Positions 49,528 through 57,974 of a stretch of DNA of 64,000 bases are shown piece after piece. Numbering within the stretch: the first letter of the stretch is position 1; the number at the start of each line of letters is the position of its first letter. Under the pieces are notes generated by a model. That model saw only the letters and a program-made list of their open reading frames with translations. It ran no database searches and was not told the DNA's origin. Both the position numbers and the translations under genes were made by a program. Source of the DNA: JAHRVQ01 sp051278195. Lineage in GTDB: Bacteria; Pseudomonadota; Gammaproteobacteria; Pseudomonadales; Azotimanducaceae. The DNA is taken from contig JBNMQM010000004.1 in NCBI GenBank assembly GCA_051278195.1, positions 1-64,000 of the forward strand. Direction: 5' to 3'.

Positions 49528-50487
49528 CTAGTTCAGTTCATAGCTGATGCCGTTGGATGCAGCGGCGAGATATCGGTCAGATCCTTCGACAAAACCGACC
49601 GCTATAATTGCAGCTTTATCCCAGGGTCCATCATTTTCAACGTGCCAGGTTTTAGCCACCGACTCTGTGACTAAATCCCACAGGATAATTTTTTCTCTGG
49701 AGGTACCTAAGAGTAACTTAGTTGCGCTAGCGTTAAAGCGTGCCGAAATAACACCTGGGTTCCTTTTGTAAAGTTGAAGAATGTCCTCGCCTGTTGTGGC
49801 ATTTCGCAAGATAACCTCTCCTTGGAAGGCAGCGGAAAAGGCAATTTTTTGGTTGGGTGAAAGCTGAACGAGATCGATCGGTTGCTTGTTGGCCCAATGT
49901 TGCAGTTCTTCACCACTGTCTAACGACCAGTAACGAACTGTGCCGTCGTGTGAACCTGTCAGAGCAAACTTCGCGTGTTGGTCGATAGCAACGCTGCTAA
50001 CCGGGCCGTCATGTTGCAATCCGCCGACAACGCCGCCACTAACGGTATCGAATAGTATCGCCACATCATTATCTTGCCCCAACATTACGTATTGCTTGGA
50101 CATTGCGACGGCGAGTATTCTTGAGGGGCTTTGCCAATAGCGGATAGCCTCACCCGTCGACGTGCTCCACAGGGCCATAGCCTGGCCTTGAGTCGTTGCG
50201 ACAAATTGGCCGTCTTCTGAGAAAACGGCTGCGCGGAAAGCGGAATATTGTTCGCCCGCATGGTTCCAGTTGTACAGGCGTTCCTTGCTTGCAATTTGCC
50301 AAAGGCTACCACCGTGGTCGATGGAACCAACAAAACTGAGGCTGCCATCTTCTGAAAATCCAGCGCTGATCATACCCCGGCTGGCCTGGCGAAAACCTTG
50401 GTCGGTGGGAACGGTGTCTGTGCATCCAGCCAACATCAGTACAGCAATGAGTAGCCATCGATATAGCATTTTGCTGTCCATGCCCAT
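49528..50487 (-). CDS. WD40-repeat lipoprotein
   Basis: A 319-residue protein with a lipoprotein signal (WLLIAVLMLAGC, lipobox LAGC; acylated Cys at residue 22) and at least six WD40-like units forming one beta propeller. Units end in W-x-h or similar: GGSLWQI, AMALWST, VAILFDT, GTVRYWSL, GEVILRN, KIILWDL. It should sit in the periplasm, attached to a membrane. Position +2 after the Cys is Thr, so export to the outer membrane is expected. WD40 lipoproteins act as scaffolds; BamB has a related shape but not this motif. Partner unknown. Confidence 0.85.
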   Translation of the reverse strand: MGMDSKMLYRWLLIAVLMLAGCTDTVPTDQGFRQASRGMISAGFSEDGSLSFVGSIDHGGSLWQIASKERLYNWNHAGEQYSAFRAAVFSEDGQFVATTQGQAMALWSTSTGEAIRYWQSPSRILAVAMSKQYVMLGQDNDVAILFDTVSGGVVGGLQHDGPVSSVAIDQHAKFALTGSHDGTVRYWSLDSGEELQHWANKQPIDLVQLSPNQKIAFSAAFQGEVILRNATTGEDILQLYKRNPGVISARFNASATKLLLGTSREKIILWDLVTESVAKTWHVENDGPWDKAAIIAVGFVEGSDRYLAAASNGISYELN

Positions 50488-50692
50488 TGTAATGATTGCA
50501 ATTGAAGTACAGTAGAATTGGACTTGTCTGAAGCCGCTCCGACTGAAATGTCTACCTGTTCTAATCTAACATTTAGAGGTTAGTCAAGAAATCGATAATC
50601 AGCAACTCTGCCTGGTTTCCGTTGCTGAAGCAGTCGCTCGATTTTAAGAACTGATCAGAAAAGTTAGGTCTACTATTGCCGTCTTCTGGGTT

Positions 50693-51040
50693 TTATTCTG
50701 TCGCATAGACGCCAACTTCGCTCTGGACACGATCGACATACTCTCAAAGTACAGGGTAATCTTTGGCCAAAGTTGAGATCCAGGTGACTGGCTCGTTGTC
50801 TATCAGCCCCACCAGCATGCTAGCAACGTAAAAGTCGAATACTGTGAGGCGGCCGCCTGTGATGTAGCGTTCAGCCTCAATCTGAGCTGATAATGCAGAC
50901 AGGTCACCCCGGGCAAACTGTTGCTGCTCGGCTTTTGTGTTTCGCCCGAGGCCTCGGAGGTCATAGGTTTTTCTGACCGTAGATTGGGCGGACTTCGCGA
51001 TCAGTGATCGCAACATAGCGAGTACCTCACTGGAGAAGCC
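50693..51040 (-). pseudogene. Glutathione S-transferase remnant (C-terminal domain)
   Basis: Reading leftwards from 51040, the frame GFSSEVLAMLRSLIAKSAQ continues through TYDLRGLGRN and RYITGGRLTVFDFYVASML to TLAKDYPVL, then meets TGA (50746-50744). After this single stop the same frame runs on as EYVDRVQSEVGVYATE to TAA at 50693, the normal end of a GST. The N-terminal thioredoxin domain is missing because the next gene begins there. So the gene has both a 5' truncation and a nonsense codon. A further 200 bp to the left (50488-50692) holds nothing recognisable. Confidence 0.65.
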
Positions 51041-51089
51041 TTTTGTGCCCGTGATGCTGTATATTCGTTATAAAAGGGAGAGACAAATT

Positions 51090-51524
51090 ATGGCTGACTA
51101 CATTCCACCGACTATTGACTGGGTCCGCAAGCAGGTTGAACTATACGAAGGCAGCGGCGGTACCGAAGGCACAACGCTGCTCGAAACAGGCTTGCCCTGC
51201 ATTATTGTCACGCACACGGGTAGAAACAGTGGCGGGGTTCGAAAAATTCCGCTGATGCGAGTTAAAGTTGACGAGACTTATGTGCTGGTTGGCTCTATGG
51301 GCGGACAGCCGAAAAACCCAGTCTGGGTTTATAACCTCCGTGCAAACCCAGAGGTTGAGATTCGAGATAAAACAGAAGTCACGCCGATGACCGCCCGTGA
51401 GGTGAGTGACGAAACCGAAAGAGTTCGACTGTGGCAGAGTTGTGTTGAGGCGTTCCCTCAATATGCAGAGTATGAGAAGAAAACGACTCGCAAAATTCCC
51501 GTCTTCGTTGCGGAAGCCAGCTAA
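51090..51524 (+). CDS. Deazaflavin (F420)-dependent nitroreductase family protein
   Basis: A 144-residue split-barrel protein of the Ddn/FDR family. The ATG at 51090 has GGGAGAG upstream and is preferred over a frame start 15 codons earlier. Motifs: IVTHTGRNSGGVRKIPLM (the loop that binds the cofactor phosphate), GSMGGQPKNPVWVYNLRANP and a C-terminal RKIPVFV. Members use reduced F420 to reduce quinones or nitro compounds; in proteobacteria some may bind FMN or have no known cofactor. No F420 biosynthesis gene is in this window. It converges on a quinone oxidoreductase with a shared terminator. Confidence 0.85.
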   Translation: MADYIPPTIDWVRKQVELYEGSGGTEGTTLLETGLPCIIVTHTGRNSGGVRKIPLMRVKVDETYVLVGSMGGQPKNPVWVYNLRANPEVEIRDKTEVTPMTAREVSDETERVRLWQSCVEAFPQYAEYEKKTTRKIPVFVAEAS

Positions 51525-51529
51525 GCAAA

Positions 51530-51570
51530 AAGTGCCTTTGGCCTTTGACCCAAGGCGCTCAAAGGCACTT
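51530..51570. terminator. Long hairpin between convergent genes
   Basis: AAGTGCCTTTG (51530-51540) pairs fully with CAAAGGCACTT (51560-51570), with an inner GCCTT/AAGGC stem. It lies six bases after the nitroreductase stop and 18 bases after the end of the quinone reductase gene on the other strand. A short A/T run on each side suits both directions. Confidence 0.8.
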
Positions 51571-51587
51571 AAAAGTTAAGTTGTTTG

Positions 51588-52565
51588 TTAGATGCCGTCG
51601 GGAATCAATAGCACTCGGCCAAAAGCCTGGCGTGATTCGATGTAAGTGTGGGCGGCTGCCGCTTCGGACAGCTTGAATCGCTTGTCGATCACGACCTTAA
51701 GTTCACCCATACCGACGTCACCAATGAGTCTTTGTACGTTGGCTCTTGCCCTGACGCCGTTATAGGCCAGTTCCGCGCCCTGAAAGTAGCTCACATAGGT
51801 TTTGTTCTGGCCGGACATCACAGAAAAGTCTGGTCGGTAAGCGTCTCTACCAGCTCCGCCCATCGCCACAATTCGGCCACGGTATGCTGCGCAGCGTAAA
51901 CTCTTTTCTAGATTTTTACCGCCCACTGAATCGACAATCAGGTCAGGACCTTTTCCACCTGTTAGTTCTTTTACCGCTTCCTCAAAGTCCGTTTCCACAT
52001 AGTTAATGCCTTCATCCAGACCGTATTCTTTCAGTCGCTCAAGCCGATCATTGGACGACGCTGTTGCGAGTACCCGTGCGCCGGCGCGTTTCGCGAGTTG
52101 GATGCCAGATAAGCCGGTGCCGCTTGCGCCAGCGTGAATGAGTACGGTTTCGCCAGCGGTGAGTTTGCCAAACTCAAACAGCGAATCATCGGCGGTACCA
52201 AATGGGATGGGTATGCACGCACCGACTTCAAAAGACATATCATCTGGAATAGGCCAGGCTGCTCGAGAGCTTACGGCTCGAAGTGACGCATGGGAGCCGC
52301 CATTGCCGGACGTCGTGACTCGCTGACCAACATGCCGGTCGGTGACATCGCTGCCAATCTCGATGATCTCACCTGCCGCCAAATAGCCACCACAGTAAGG
52401 GGTAGGGCCAGCGGGACCAAAACCCCGGGCAAGAGTGTCACCACCTTCAATACTCACCGCATGCACTTTCACCAGTACATCTCGAGGACGCAGAACGGGA
52501 TCAGCCACGTCCTCGTATTTCAATACGTCAGGTGTTCCGCCTTCGTAATAAACTGCTGCTTTCAT
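51588..52565 (-). CDS. NADPH:quinone reductase-like MDR oxidoreductase
   Basis: A 325-residue zinc-free medium-chain reductase, quinone oxidoreductase group. Opening MKAAVYYEGGTPDVLKYEDV, NADPH motif HAGASGTGLSGIQLAKRAGA (~140-158, with AxxGxxG), then VDSVGGKNLEKSL and an SEAAAAHTYIESRQAFGRVL end typical of Qor. Cytoplasmic enzyme reducing quinones or enones with NADPH. It diverges from the SDR gene at 52774 across ~210 bp. Neighbouring redox genes suggest detoxification or degradation of hydrophobic carbonyls. Confidence 0.88.
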   Translation of the reverse strand: MKAAVYYEGGTPDVLKYEDVADPVLRPRDVLVKVHAVSIEGGDTLARGFGPAGPTPYCGGYLAAGEIIEIGSDVTDRHVGQRVTTSGNGGSHASLRAVSSRAAWPIPDDMSFEVGACIPIPFGTADDSLFEFGKLTAGETVLIHAGASGTGLSGIQLAKRAGARVLATASSNDRLERLKEYGLDEGINYVETDFEEAVKELTGGKGPDLIVDSVGGKNLEKSLRCAAYRGRIVAMGGAGRDAYRPDFSVMSGQNKTYVSYFQGAELAYNGVRARANVQRLIGDVGMGELKVVIDKRFKLSEAAAAHTYIESRQAFGRVLLIPDGI

Positions 52566-52773
52566 CTCTCGCTCCGAATACTGTGAAAAGAGGCAGACTA
52601 ACTGGCAGCTTAAGGCCAGAGCAAGGGTATTATTCGGGAAGTGATCAGGCGATATTAGGAACTGTCAAAAACTATGTTGATGGTCTAATCGTCAGATTCG
52701 AGCCGGTGGCTTATAATCTCGAAACTGAAGCCAATCAATCAATCTATTAAACAACCAACCAAGGAACACCATC

Positions 52774-53682
52774 ATGTCACTAACATTTGAGAACAAAGTT
52801 GCCGTCGTCACCGGCGCGGGAAATGGCCTCGGCCGATCTCACGCTCTACTTCTTGGGTCCCTTGGTGCAAGTGTTGTCGTTAACGACCTCGGCGCAGCCC
52901 TCGACGGTACCGGCAGTAGCGAAACAGTCGCTGATGGCGTCGTAAATGAAATCAAGGCAGCTGGCGGTAATGCTGTTGCGAATCCAGATAGCGTCATTGA
53001 TGGCGAAAAAATCATTCAGTGCGCGCTCGATAATTTTGGCCGAGTCGATATCGTGATAAACAACGCCGGTATTTTGCGCGACAAATCATTTCATAAAATG
53101 AGCGATGCCGATTGGGACCTGGTCTATGACGTACACCTGCGCGGTGCATACAAGGTGAGCAGAGCGGCGTTCCCATACATGCGTGAACAAGGCTATGGTC
53201 GATTTGTTATGACGACATCAGCGGCAGGCATTTACGGCAATTTTGGTCAGGCAAACTACAGTGCATGCAAGCTTGCACTACATGGTTTGTCGCAGACAAT
53301 CGCAATTGAAGGTGCCTCAAAAGGTATTAAGTCGAACACCATCGCCCCGTTGGCTGCCTCTCGAATGATGGGTAGTGTGATGGATGAGGAGACCATGGCA
53401 ATGCTCAACCCGGAACTCGTCAGTCCTTTAGCAGCGTTCCTCTGCCATGAAAGCTGTGACTCTAGCGGTGGCCTTTTTGAAGTAGGTGCAGGCTGGATCT
53501 CGAAAGTCCAGTGGGAGCGTAGTGAAGGTGCATATTTTGACCCTAAAGGCTTTTCAATTGACGATGTCGAATCATCTTTTGACAAGATTAATGATTTCAG
53601 TAATTCGTCCAATCCCAAAAATACTGGCAGTTCATTGAAGGCGTTAGCTGCCAATCCGATGTTGCCAAAGCGAGATGCGTGA
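52774..53682 (+). CDS. SDR oxidoreductase, HSD17B4-like (3-hydroxyacyl-CoA dehydrogenase type)
   Basis: A 302-residue short-chain dehydrogenase. NAD motif VTGAGNGLGRSHAL (TGxxxGxG), NNAGILRDKSFHKMSDADWD, catalytic Ser in MTTSAAGIYGN and NYSACKLALHGL (YxxxK). The RDKSF motif and the C-terminal ~70-residue extension are those of the dehydrogenase unit of peroxisomal multifunctional enzyme 2, so its likely substrate is a 3-hydroxyacyl-CoA of fatty acids or steroid side chains. The ATG has AAGGAACACC upstream. It is followed by a decayed methyltransferase gene. Confidence 0.88.
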   Translation: MSLTFENKVAVVTGAGNGLGRSHALLLGSLGASVVVNDLGAALDGTGSSETVADGVVNEIKAAGGNAVANPDSVIDGEKIIQCALDNFGRVDIVINNAGILRDKSFHKMSDADWDLVYDVHLRGAYKVSRAAFPYMREQGYGRFVMTTSAAGIYGNFGQANYSACKLALHGLSQTIAIEGASKGIKSNTIAPLAASRMMGSVMDEETMAMLNPELVSPLAAFLCHESCDSSGGLFEVGAGWISKVQWERSEGAYFDPKGFSIDDVESSFDKINDFSNSSNPKNTGSSLKALAANPMLPKRDA

Positions 53683-53730
53683 TCTGCGGGAACCGGGCGT
53701 GAGTCACCGACTCAATACACGCATTGACCA

Positions 53731-54174
53731 ATGGCGGATTCTCTACCTGAACATGTGATCGAAAATCGTACCTACTGGGATGGTATGGCGCAGCGATCTG
53801 GTGCGATCCGTTCCAGTGGATTCCAGAAGCCTATAGGTTGTTGAAGCCGGGTGGGCAGCTGGTCTTTTTGGGAACGCAGCCGCTCGGCATTATCACAACG
53901 CCACCCAGCGGGGATATTTGCGAACCCATTTTGCATCAGTGCTATTTCGACCTATGTAAGCAGGGTTGGAGGCGCGTGAAAGTTGACCCAGGTGGCGCTG
54001 AATTTAATTTGATGCATTCTGCCTAGCTCAAACTGTTTAGAGAGACAGGGTACTGTCACTAACTATCAAGAACTAGGTTCGCAGCAAGATAATGCTGAAA
54101 CTAAGTTTTCAACGCCAGCAGTCTGGGCGCAACGCTGGCCATGTGAACAGGTTTGGCACTTAAGAAAAGATTAG
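53731..54174 (+). pseudogene. Decayed SAM-dependent methyltransferase gene
   Basis: An intact N-terminus at 53731 (MADSLPEHVIENRTYWDGMAQ) is followed at once, in another frame, by WCDPFQWIPEAYRLLKPGG and QLVFLGTQPL, blocks normally ~100 residues further on. Hence SAM-binding motif I has been deleted. Later SA-stop-LKLFRETGYC shows a TAG nonsense codon at 54024-54026. A final frame carries VWAQRWPCEQVWHLRKD to TAG at 54174, the usual C-terminus of this small-molecule methyltransferase type. At least a deletion, a stop and frame changes are present. Confidence 0.65.
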
Positions 54175-54218
54175 TGCATAAAAGACATCGTCTTCAAAAA
54201 TAACAATAGGATAACGAT

Positions 54219-54674
54219 ATGGATTCGGAACTTATATTTACGCTGGTTAACGCCTTTGTGCTGCCATTCTGGCTACTGCTGTTAGTCGCACCTTTTTCAA
54301 AGGTGACACGGGTGCTGGTTCATTCCGGGCTAGTGCCGGTCATTCTTGGTCTGGTTTATGTGGTCTTTATTGTGATTAGCATGTCAGGAGATTCGCCAGA
54401 AGGTGCAGGTATGCAGAGTATTGCTGGTCTTCAAGCAGCGTTTTCTGACCCTCGCGCGTTAATCGGAGCCTGGGTGCACTATCTGGTTTTTGATTTGTTT
54501 GTTGGTGCCTGGATGATCCGTGATGCCAAACGCCATGACATCCCCCACCTTGCCGTTGTGATCCCCGCGATTCTAACCTTTGTGCTGGGGCCGTTTGGGC
54601 TGCTGCTATACGTTGGTCTTCGCGCGATCTGGAAAAGGCGCTTCACGTTGGAAGAAGTCGGGTTAGTACAATAA
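54219..54674 (+). CDS. ABA4-like (DUF4281) membrane protein
   Basis: A 151-residue inner-membrane protein with four hydrophobic helices. The family motif is plain in the second half: GAWVHYLVFDLFVGAWMIRD, followed by RHDIPHLAVV and FGLLLYVGLRAIWK. In plants ABA4 is needed for neoxanthin synthesis; bacterial homologues have no proven function. No carotenoid gene is near. A weak ribosome site (AATAGGATAACG) precedes the ATG. It converges on the MFS gene at 54701. Confidence 0.85.
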   Translation: MDSELIFTLVNAFVLPFWLLLLVAPFSKVTRVLVHSGLVPVILGLVYVVFIVISMSGDSPEGAGMQSIAGLQAAFSDPRALIGAWVHYLVFDLFVGAWMIRDAKRHDIPHLAVVIPAILTFVLGPFGLLLYVGLRAIWKRRFTLEEVGLVQ

Positions 54675-54700
54675 TTCGTGTTTGCCAAATTTGGGGATGT

Positions 54701-55939
54701 TTACTCTGGCTCTGATTTAGTCCTTGGTTTAGTCAGGGTTTCATCAACAAACAACCACATGACCAACACACCGATACCGCCAACGCCGGCGGATAAATAG
54801 AAAGCGCCTGATAGAGTGATCGTTGAAGCGGTAGCGCCCACCGCCAACGGGCCGATCAAGGAGCCGGTGTCGGACAACAGCCGCCATACACCGAGGAATT
54901 CCCCGCGCTGTCCATCCGGGGCAAAATCAGAACCTAGCGTCATATTGATGCCGCTGCCAAGACCGTTGCCAGCGCCGGCGACAATACCCGCAATCGCCAT
55001 GCTCAAAAAGGTATCGGTAAAGGGCATCATGAGCATACCCGCGCTCAAGATGCCAAGGCACGCGATGGCGGCGGGGCGTCTACCCCATGTGTCCATAATG
55101 ATGCCCGCTAACGGAAACATCATCATATCGATACCCGCAGACAGGCTCACCACAAAACCGATGGTGGAGGTGTCCAGGCCAATAGCATCGCCCCACAATG
55201 GCAACATGAGACTGCGAGTCGCACGTAATATGGTTAAACACCAAATCGCAAAGCCCGCAGTTGCGAACACGCGCCGGTGTGCAATCAAGATGGCTGGTAC
55301 CATTTTCAGGATTCCAGCATCCTCACTAGGTTCCGATTTATTGTTCACCTTCACGGTAAGCATGACGAGTATCAGAGCGATAGTTGCGACGACAGCGATA
55401 CCCCAAAATACGTATTCGAAGCCGTACACCTGCGCCACGATGCCAGAGGTCGCAGGACCGATCAGGTTACCAAAACGCTGCACGCCAGCCATGGTGCTAA
55501 TGGCTTTACCGCGTTGGTGGACTGGGACTGCTTCGCTGACGTGAGTCAATCTTGCCAGTAACCAACTGGCCACCGCAGCGCCGAACGCAAATGCCGCTAG
55601 GCCTAACTGCCAGGTAGAACTTGCCTGACTAGCGACAACAGCGGAGACAGCCATTAAGCCAACCGATAGCAGCATGACGGTTTTATCACCGAATCTTCCG
55701 GTGGCCCAACCGGCGGGTATATCCACCGTCATGTTGCCAAGACCACGCAGCGAGAACACCAAGGCGGTGACTGCTGCACTGGCGCCAAGATCCAGGGCGA
55801 ATAACGGAATCACCAAAATGACGCTGCCCTGGCACAAGGACATCAAAAAACCGGGCACGTACACTGACCAGAGCAAAGACTTATAGGTTGCCCAGATACT
55901 GTGGTCTGCGGCGGGCAGTGGGGGCTTTGGAGGTGGCAT
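54701..55939 (-). CDS. MFS transporter
   Basis: A 412-residue, 12-helix major facilitator. Marks: YVPGFLMSLCQGSVILVIPLFALDLG in helix 1, loop 2-3 PAGWATGRFGDKTVML, and loop 8-9 MDTWGRRPAAIACLG. It looks like an exporter of the drug:H+ antiporter type with 12 helices. The substrate is unknown. It stands alone, divergent from the zinc-ribbon gene at 56047. A long open frame on the opposite strand inside this gene is a composition artefact. Confidence 0.85.
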   Translation of the reverse strand: MPPPKPPLPAADHSIWATYKSLLWSVYVPGFLMSLCQGSVILVIPLFALDLGASAAVTALVFSLRGLGNMTVDIPAGWATGRFGDKTVMLLSVGLMAVSAVVASQASSTWQLGLAAFAFGAAVASWLLARLTHVSEAVPVHQRGKAISTMAGVQRFGNLIGPATSGIVAQVYGFEYVFWGIAVVATIALILVMLTVKVNNKSEPSEDAGILKMVPAILIAHRRVFATAGFAIWCLTILRATRSLMLPLWGDAIGLDTSTIGFVVSLSAGIDMMMFPLAGIIMDTWGRRPAAIACLGILSAGMLMMPFTDTFLSMAIAGIVAGAGNGLGSGINMTLGSDFAPDGQRGEFLGVWRLLSDTGSLIGPLAVGATASTITLSGAFYLSAGVGGIGVLVMWLFVDETLTKPRTKSEPE

Positions 55940-56046
55940 ACGACGCTAGTTAAATGAGACGAGACGCAGATTACACCTATGGCCAGTGATTACAAAATTG
56001 TCCAAATCATGTAATCTCGCGGTTAGGATTTTTAGGAGAAAAATGC

Positions 56047-56421
56047 ATGCAGTGCCCCAAGTGTGATGGTGAAATGGAAACGGTGAGCACCGATGATGCG
56101 GGTTCTATCCGAATCGACCGCTGTCTTGAATGTCACGGCCTATATTTTGATCAGCTCACTCGTGCGGATCTTGCGTTGGTCGAAGGTAATCAGGCTATTG
56201 ATTCAGGGGATGCTGAAATGGGTGCGGAATATGACGATATGGTTTACGTCGAGTGCCCCAAGTGCGACAAGATTATGGACCAGCGAAAAATTGAAGAGCC
56301 TGTTGCGATTCGATTTGAGCATTGCCCCAGTTGTTATTCGACCTTTCTAGATGCAGGTGAACTCACCCAGTATCTGGACGAAGCACATCGGGCCGAATTC
56401 ACAGCGCTGTTGCCTGAATAA
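56047..56421 (+). CDS. Zinc-ribbon protein (zf-TFIIB type), two copies
   Basis: A 124-residue protein made of two TFIIB-like zinc ribbons. Ribbon 1: CPKC (3-6) and CLEC (~27-30) with GLYFD after it. Ribbon 2: CPKC (~75-78) and CPSC (~98-101) with TFLDAGELTQYL after it. The pattern CPxC-x20-CxxCxGxWLDxGEL is that of the zf-TFIIB domain family. Its molecular role is unknown; such proteins are often near nucleic-acid or stress genes. GGAGAAAA lies before the ATG; a second ATG four bases earlier is out of frame. It stands alone. Confidence 0.85.
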   Translation: MQCPKCDGEMETVSTDDAGSIRIDRCLECHGLYFDQLTRADLALVEGNQAIDSGDAEMGAEYDDMVYVECPKCDKIMDQRKIEEPVAIRFEHCPSCYSTFLDAGELTQYLDEAHRAEFTALLPE

Positions 56422-56585
56422 ACCGTCGACCAAATCGTCGATTAAACCTCAGCGGCGGTTAGCATAAGCCGACTTGACACTGCTGAGTAGAGACATAAGC
56501 TTGATCGCCCTAGTTACACTATTTATTTGAATTCTCCACACGAACTTTCTGTCTAATCGCTTAGTTAAGTTAAGGACCCACTATC

Positions 56586-57974
56586 ATGCAAATTGCTGAG
56601 ATCGACCTGTCAAAGTACTCTAACCAATACTCTTCTTACACTGAGCTCCGGCTGCACGAAAATCGTCTGCTGAATATTGCTCTGCTGAACGGCGATATTG
56701 TTTCCAATATGCAAGATACCAATGGCGGTGTTTCGGCGCGGGTGTTTGATAAAGGCGCCTGGGGGTTTAGTTCCAATCCAAATGCCACCAATGATTCTAT
56801 CGAGACCACAATTCAAGCAGCGACGCGCAATGCTGAGTTTCTGGCCAAGCGAAGCGGTAACCCTGAACTCACACTGCCCAGAAGCCAGGCGTCAGCCAAC
56901 AGTGATTCCAATACGCAGAAGCCGCGCAAAACCCAAGACGAGATCATTGCATTCTTGAAAGGTATTGATACTTATGTCGGTGAGCATTGCCCGGATATCG
57001 TGTCGCGTCAGGTAGTACTAAATTGCCTTGATATGGAAAAGAAACTGCAAACTTCCGAGGGCTCTACGGGGCACAACACCAACTCTCGCTCGATAGTGGC
57101 AGTCAAGCTAACGACGCGTAATGAAGCAGGTGAGCCGATCGAATTATCTCAAGCGATCGGTGATCGTGGTCAGTTTGAGGATGTCTTTGAAACGCCAGAG
57201 CGTATACATGCTGCGGTTGATGAGATGTATAAACATTTGATGAACAAAAAGACCGCAGTCAAACCGGTCTCTGGCTATCACGATGTGATCTTGGCATCTG
57301 ATCTTGCGGGTATCCTCGCTCACGAGGCCATCGGTCATACGACCGAGGCGGATATCGTTCGTGAAGGTTCTATTGCGGGTGACTATCTAGGTGAGCAGAT
57401 CGCCAGTGAATTGATTACGTTGGTCGATTTTGCGAACAGCCATAACGGTGAGATCTTGCCCATGCCGATTTATATGGATGACGAAGGTGTGGAAAGTCAC
57501 GACGCGGTTTTGATTGAAAACGGCGTGCTTAAAAGTTTTATGCATAACAAAGATAGTGCCCAGCACTTCAACATGCCGTTAACCGGTAATGCTCGTGCAT
57601 TTAGCTACACCGATGAGCCTTTGATCCGCATGCGCAACACTGCGATTTTACCAGGCAAAGATAAACTAGAAGACATGATTGCCTCGATCGACGACGGTTA
57701 CCTGTTGATGCGACCCACCAACGGTCAAGCAGACACCACCAGTGAATTTATGTTCGGCGTCCAAATGGGTTACGAGATCAAAAATGGCAAGCTAGGTAAG
57801 GCGATCACCGACACGACGATTTCGGGTGTGGCTTTCGACATGCTGAAAGAAGTGACCATGCTCTCCGATGAAATGGTTTGGGGTTGTGCGGGTATGTGTG
57901 GCAAGAAGCAACCTATGCCAGTCGGCATGGGTGGCCCAGCTGTGAAAACTAAAGTCTTCATTGGAGGCGAGTAA
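56586..57974 (+). CDS. tldD: Metalloprotease subunit TldD
   Basis: A 462-residue zinc-dependent subunit of the TldD/TldE protease. The active-site motif HEAIGH lies at residues 246-251 (H246, E247, H250), matching HExxxH of TldD. A later GCAGMCGKKQ contributes a Cys. TldD/TldE form a heterodimer that clips unfolded peptides and, in E. coli, matures microcin B17 and degrades the CcdA antitoxin. It is followed by tldE with a TAATG one-base overlap, so both subunits are translationally coupled. GGACC precedes the ATG. Length is slightly under E. coli TldD. Confidence 0.92.
   Translation: MQIAEIDLSKYSNQYSSYTELRLHENRLLNIALLNGDIVSNMQDTNGGVSARVFDKGAWGFSSNPNATNDSIETTIQAATRNAEFLAKRSGNPELTLPRSQASANSDSNTQKPRKTQDEIIAFLKGIDTYVGEHCPDIVSRQVVLNCLDMEKKLQTSEGSTGHNTNSRSIVAVKLTTRNEAGEPIELSQAIGDRGQFEDVFETPERIHAAVDEMYKHLMNKKTAVKPVSGYHDVILASDLAGILAHEAIGHTTEADIVREGSIAGDYLGEQIASELITLVDFANSHNGEILPMPIYMDDEGVESHDAVLIENGVLKSFMHNKDSAQHFNMPLTGNARAFSYTDEPLIRMRNTAILPGKDKLEDMIASIDDGYLLMRPTNGQADTTSEFMFGVQMGYEIKNGKLGKAITDTTISGVAFDMLKEVTMLSDEMVWGCAGMCGKKQPMPVGMGGPAVKTKVFIGGE

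Noticed and set aside
54816..55544. 242-codon frame on the plus strand
   Set aside because: Fully antisense to the MFS transporter at 54701-55939; composition rich in Pro, Ala and Met is that of a shadow of hydrophobic codons.
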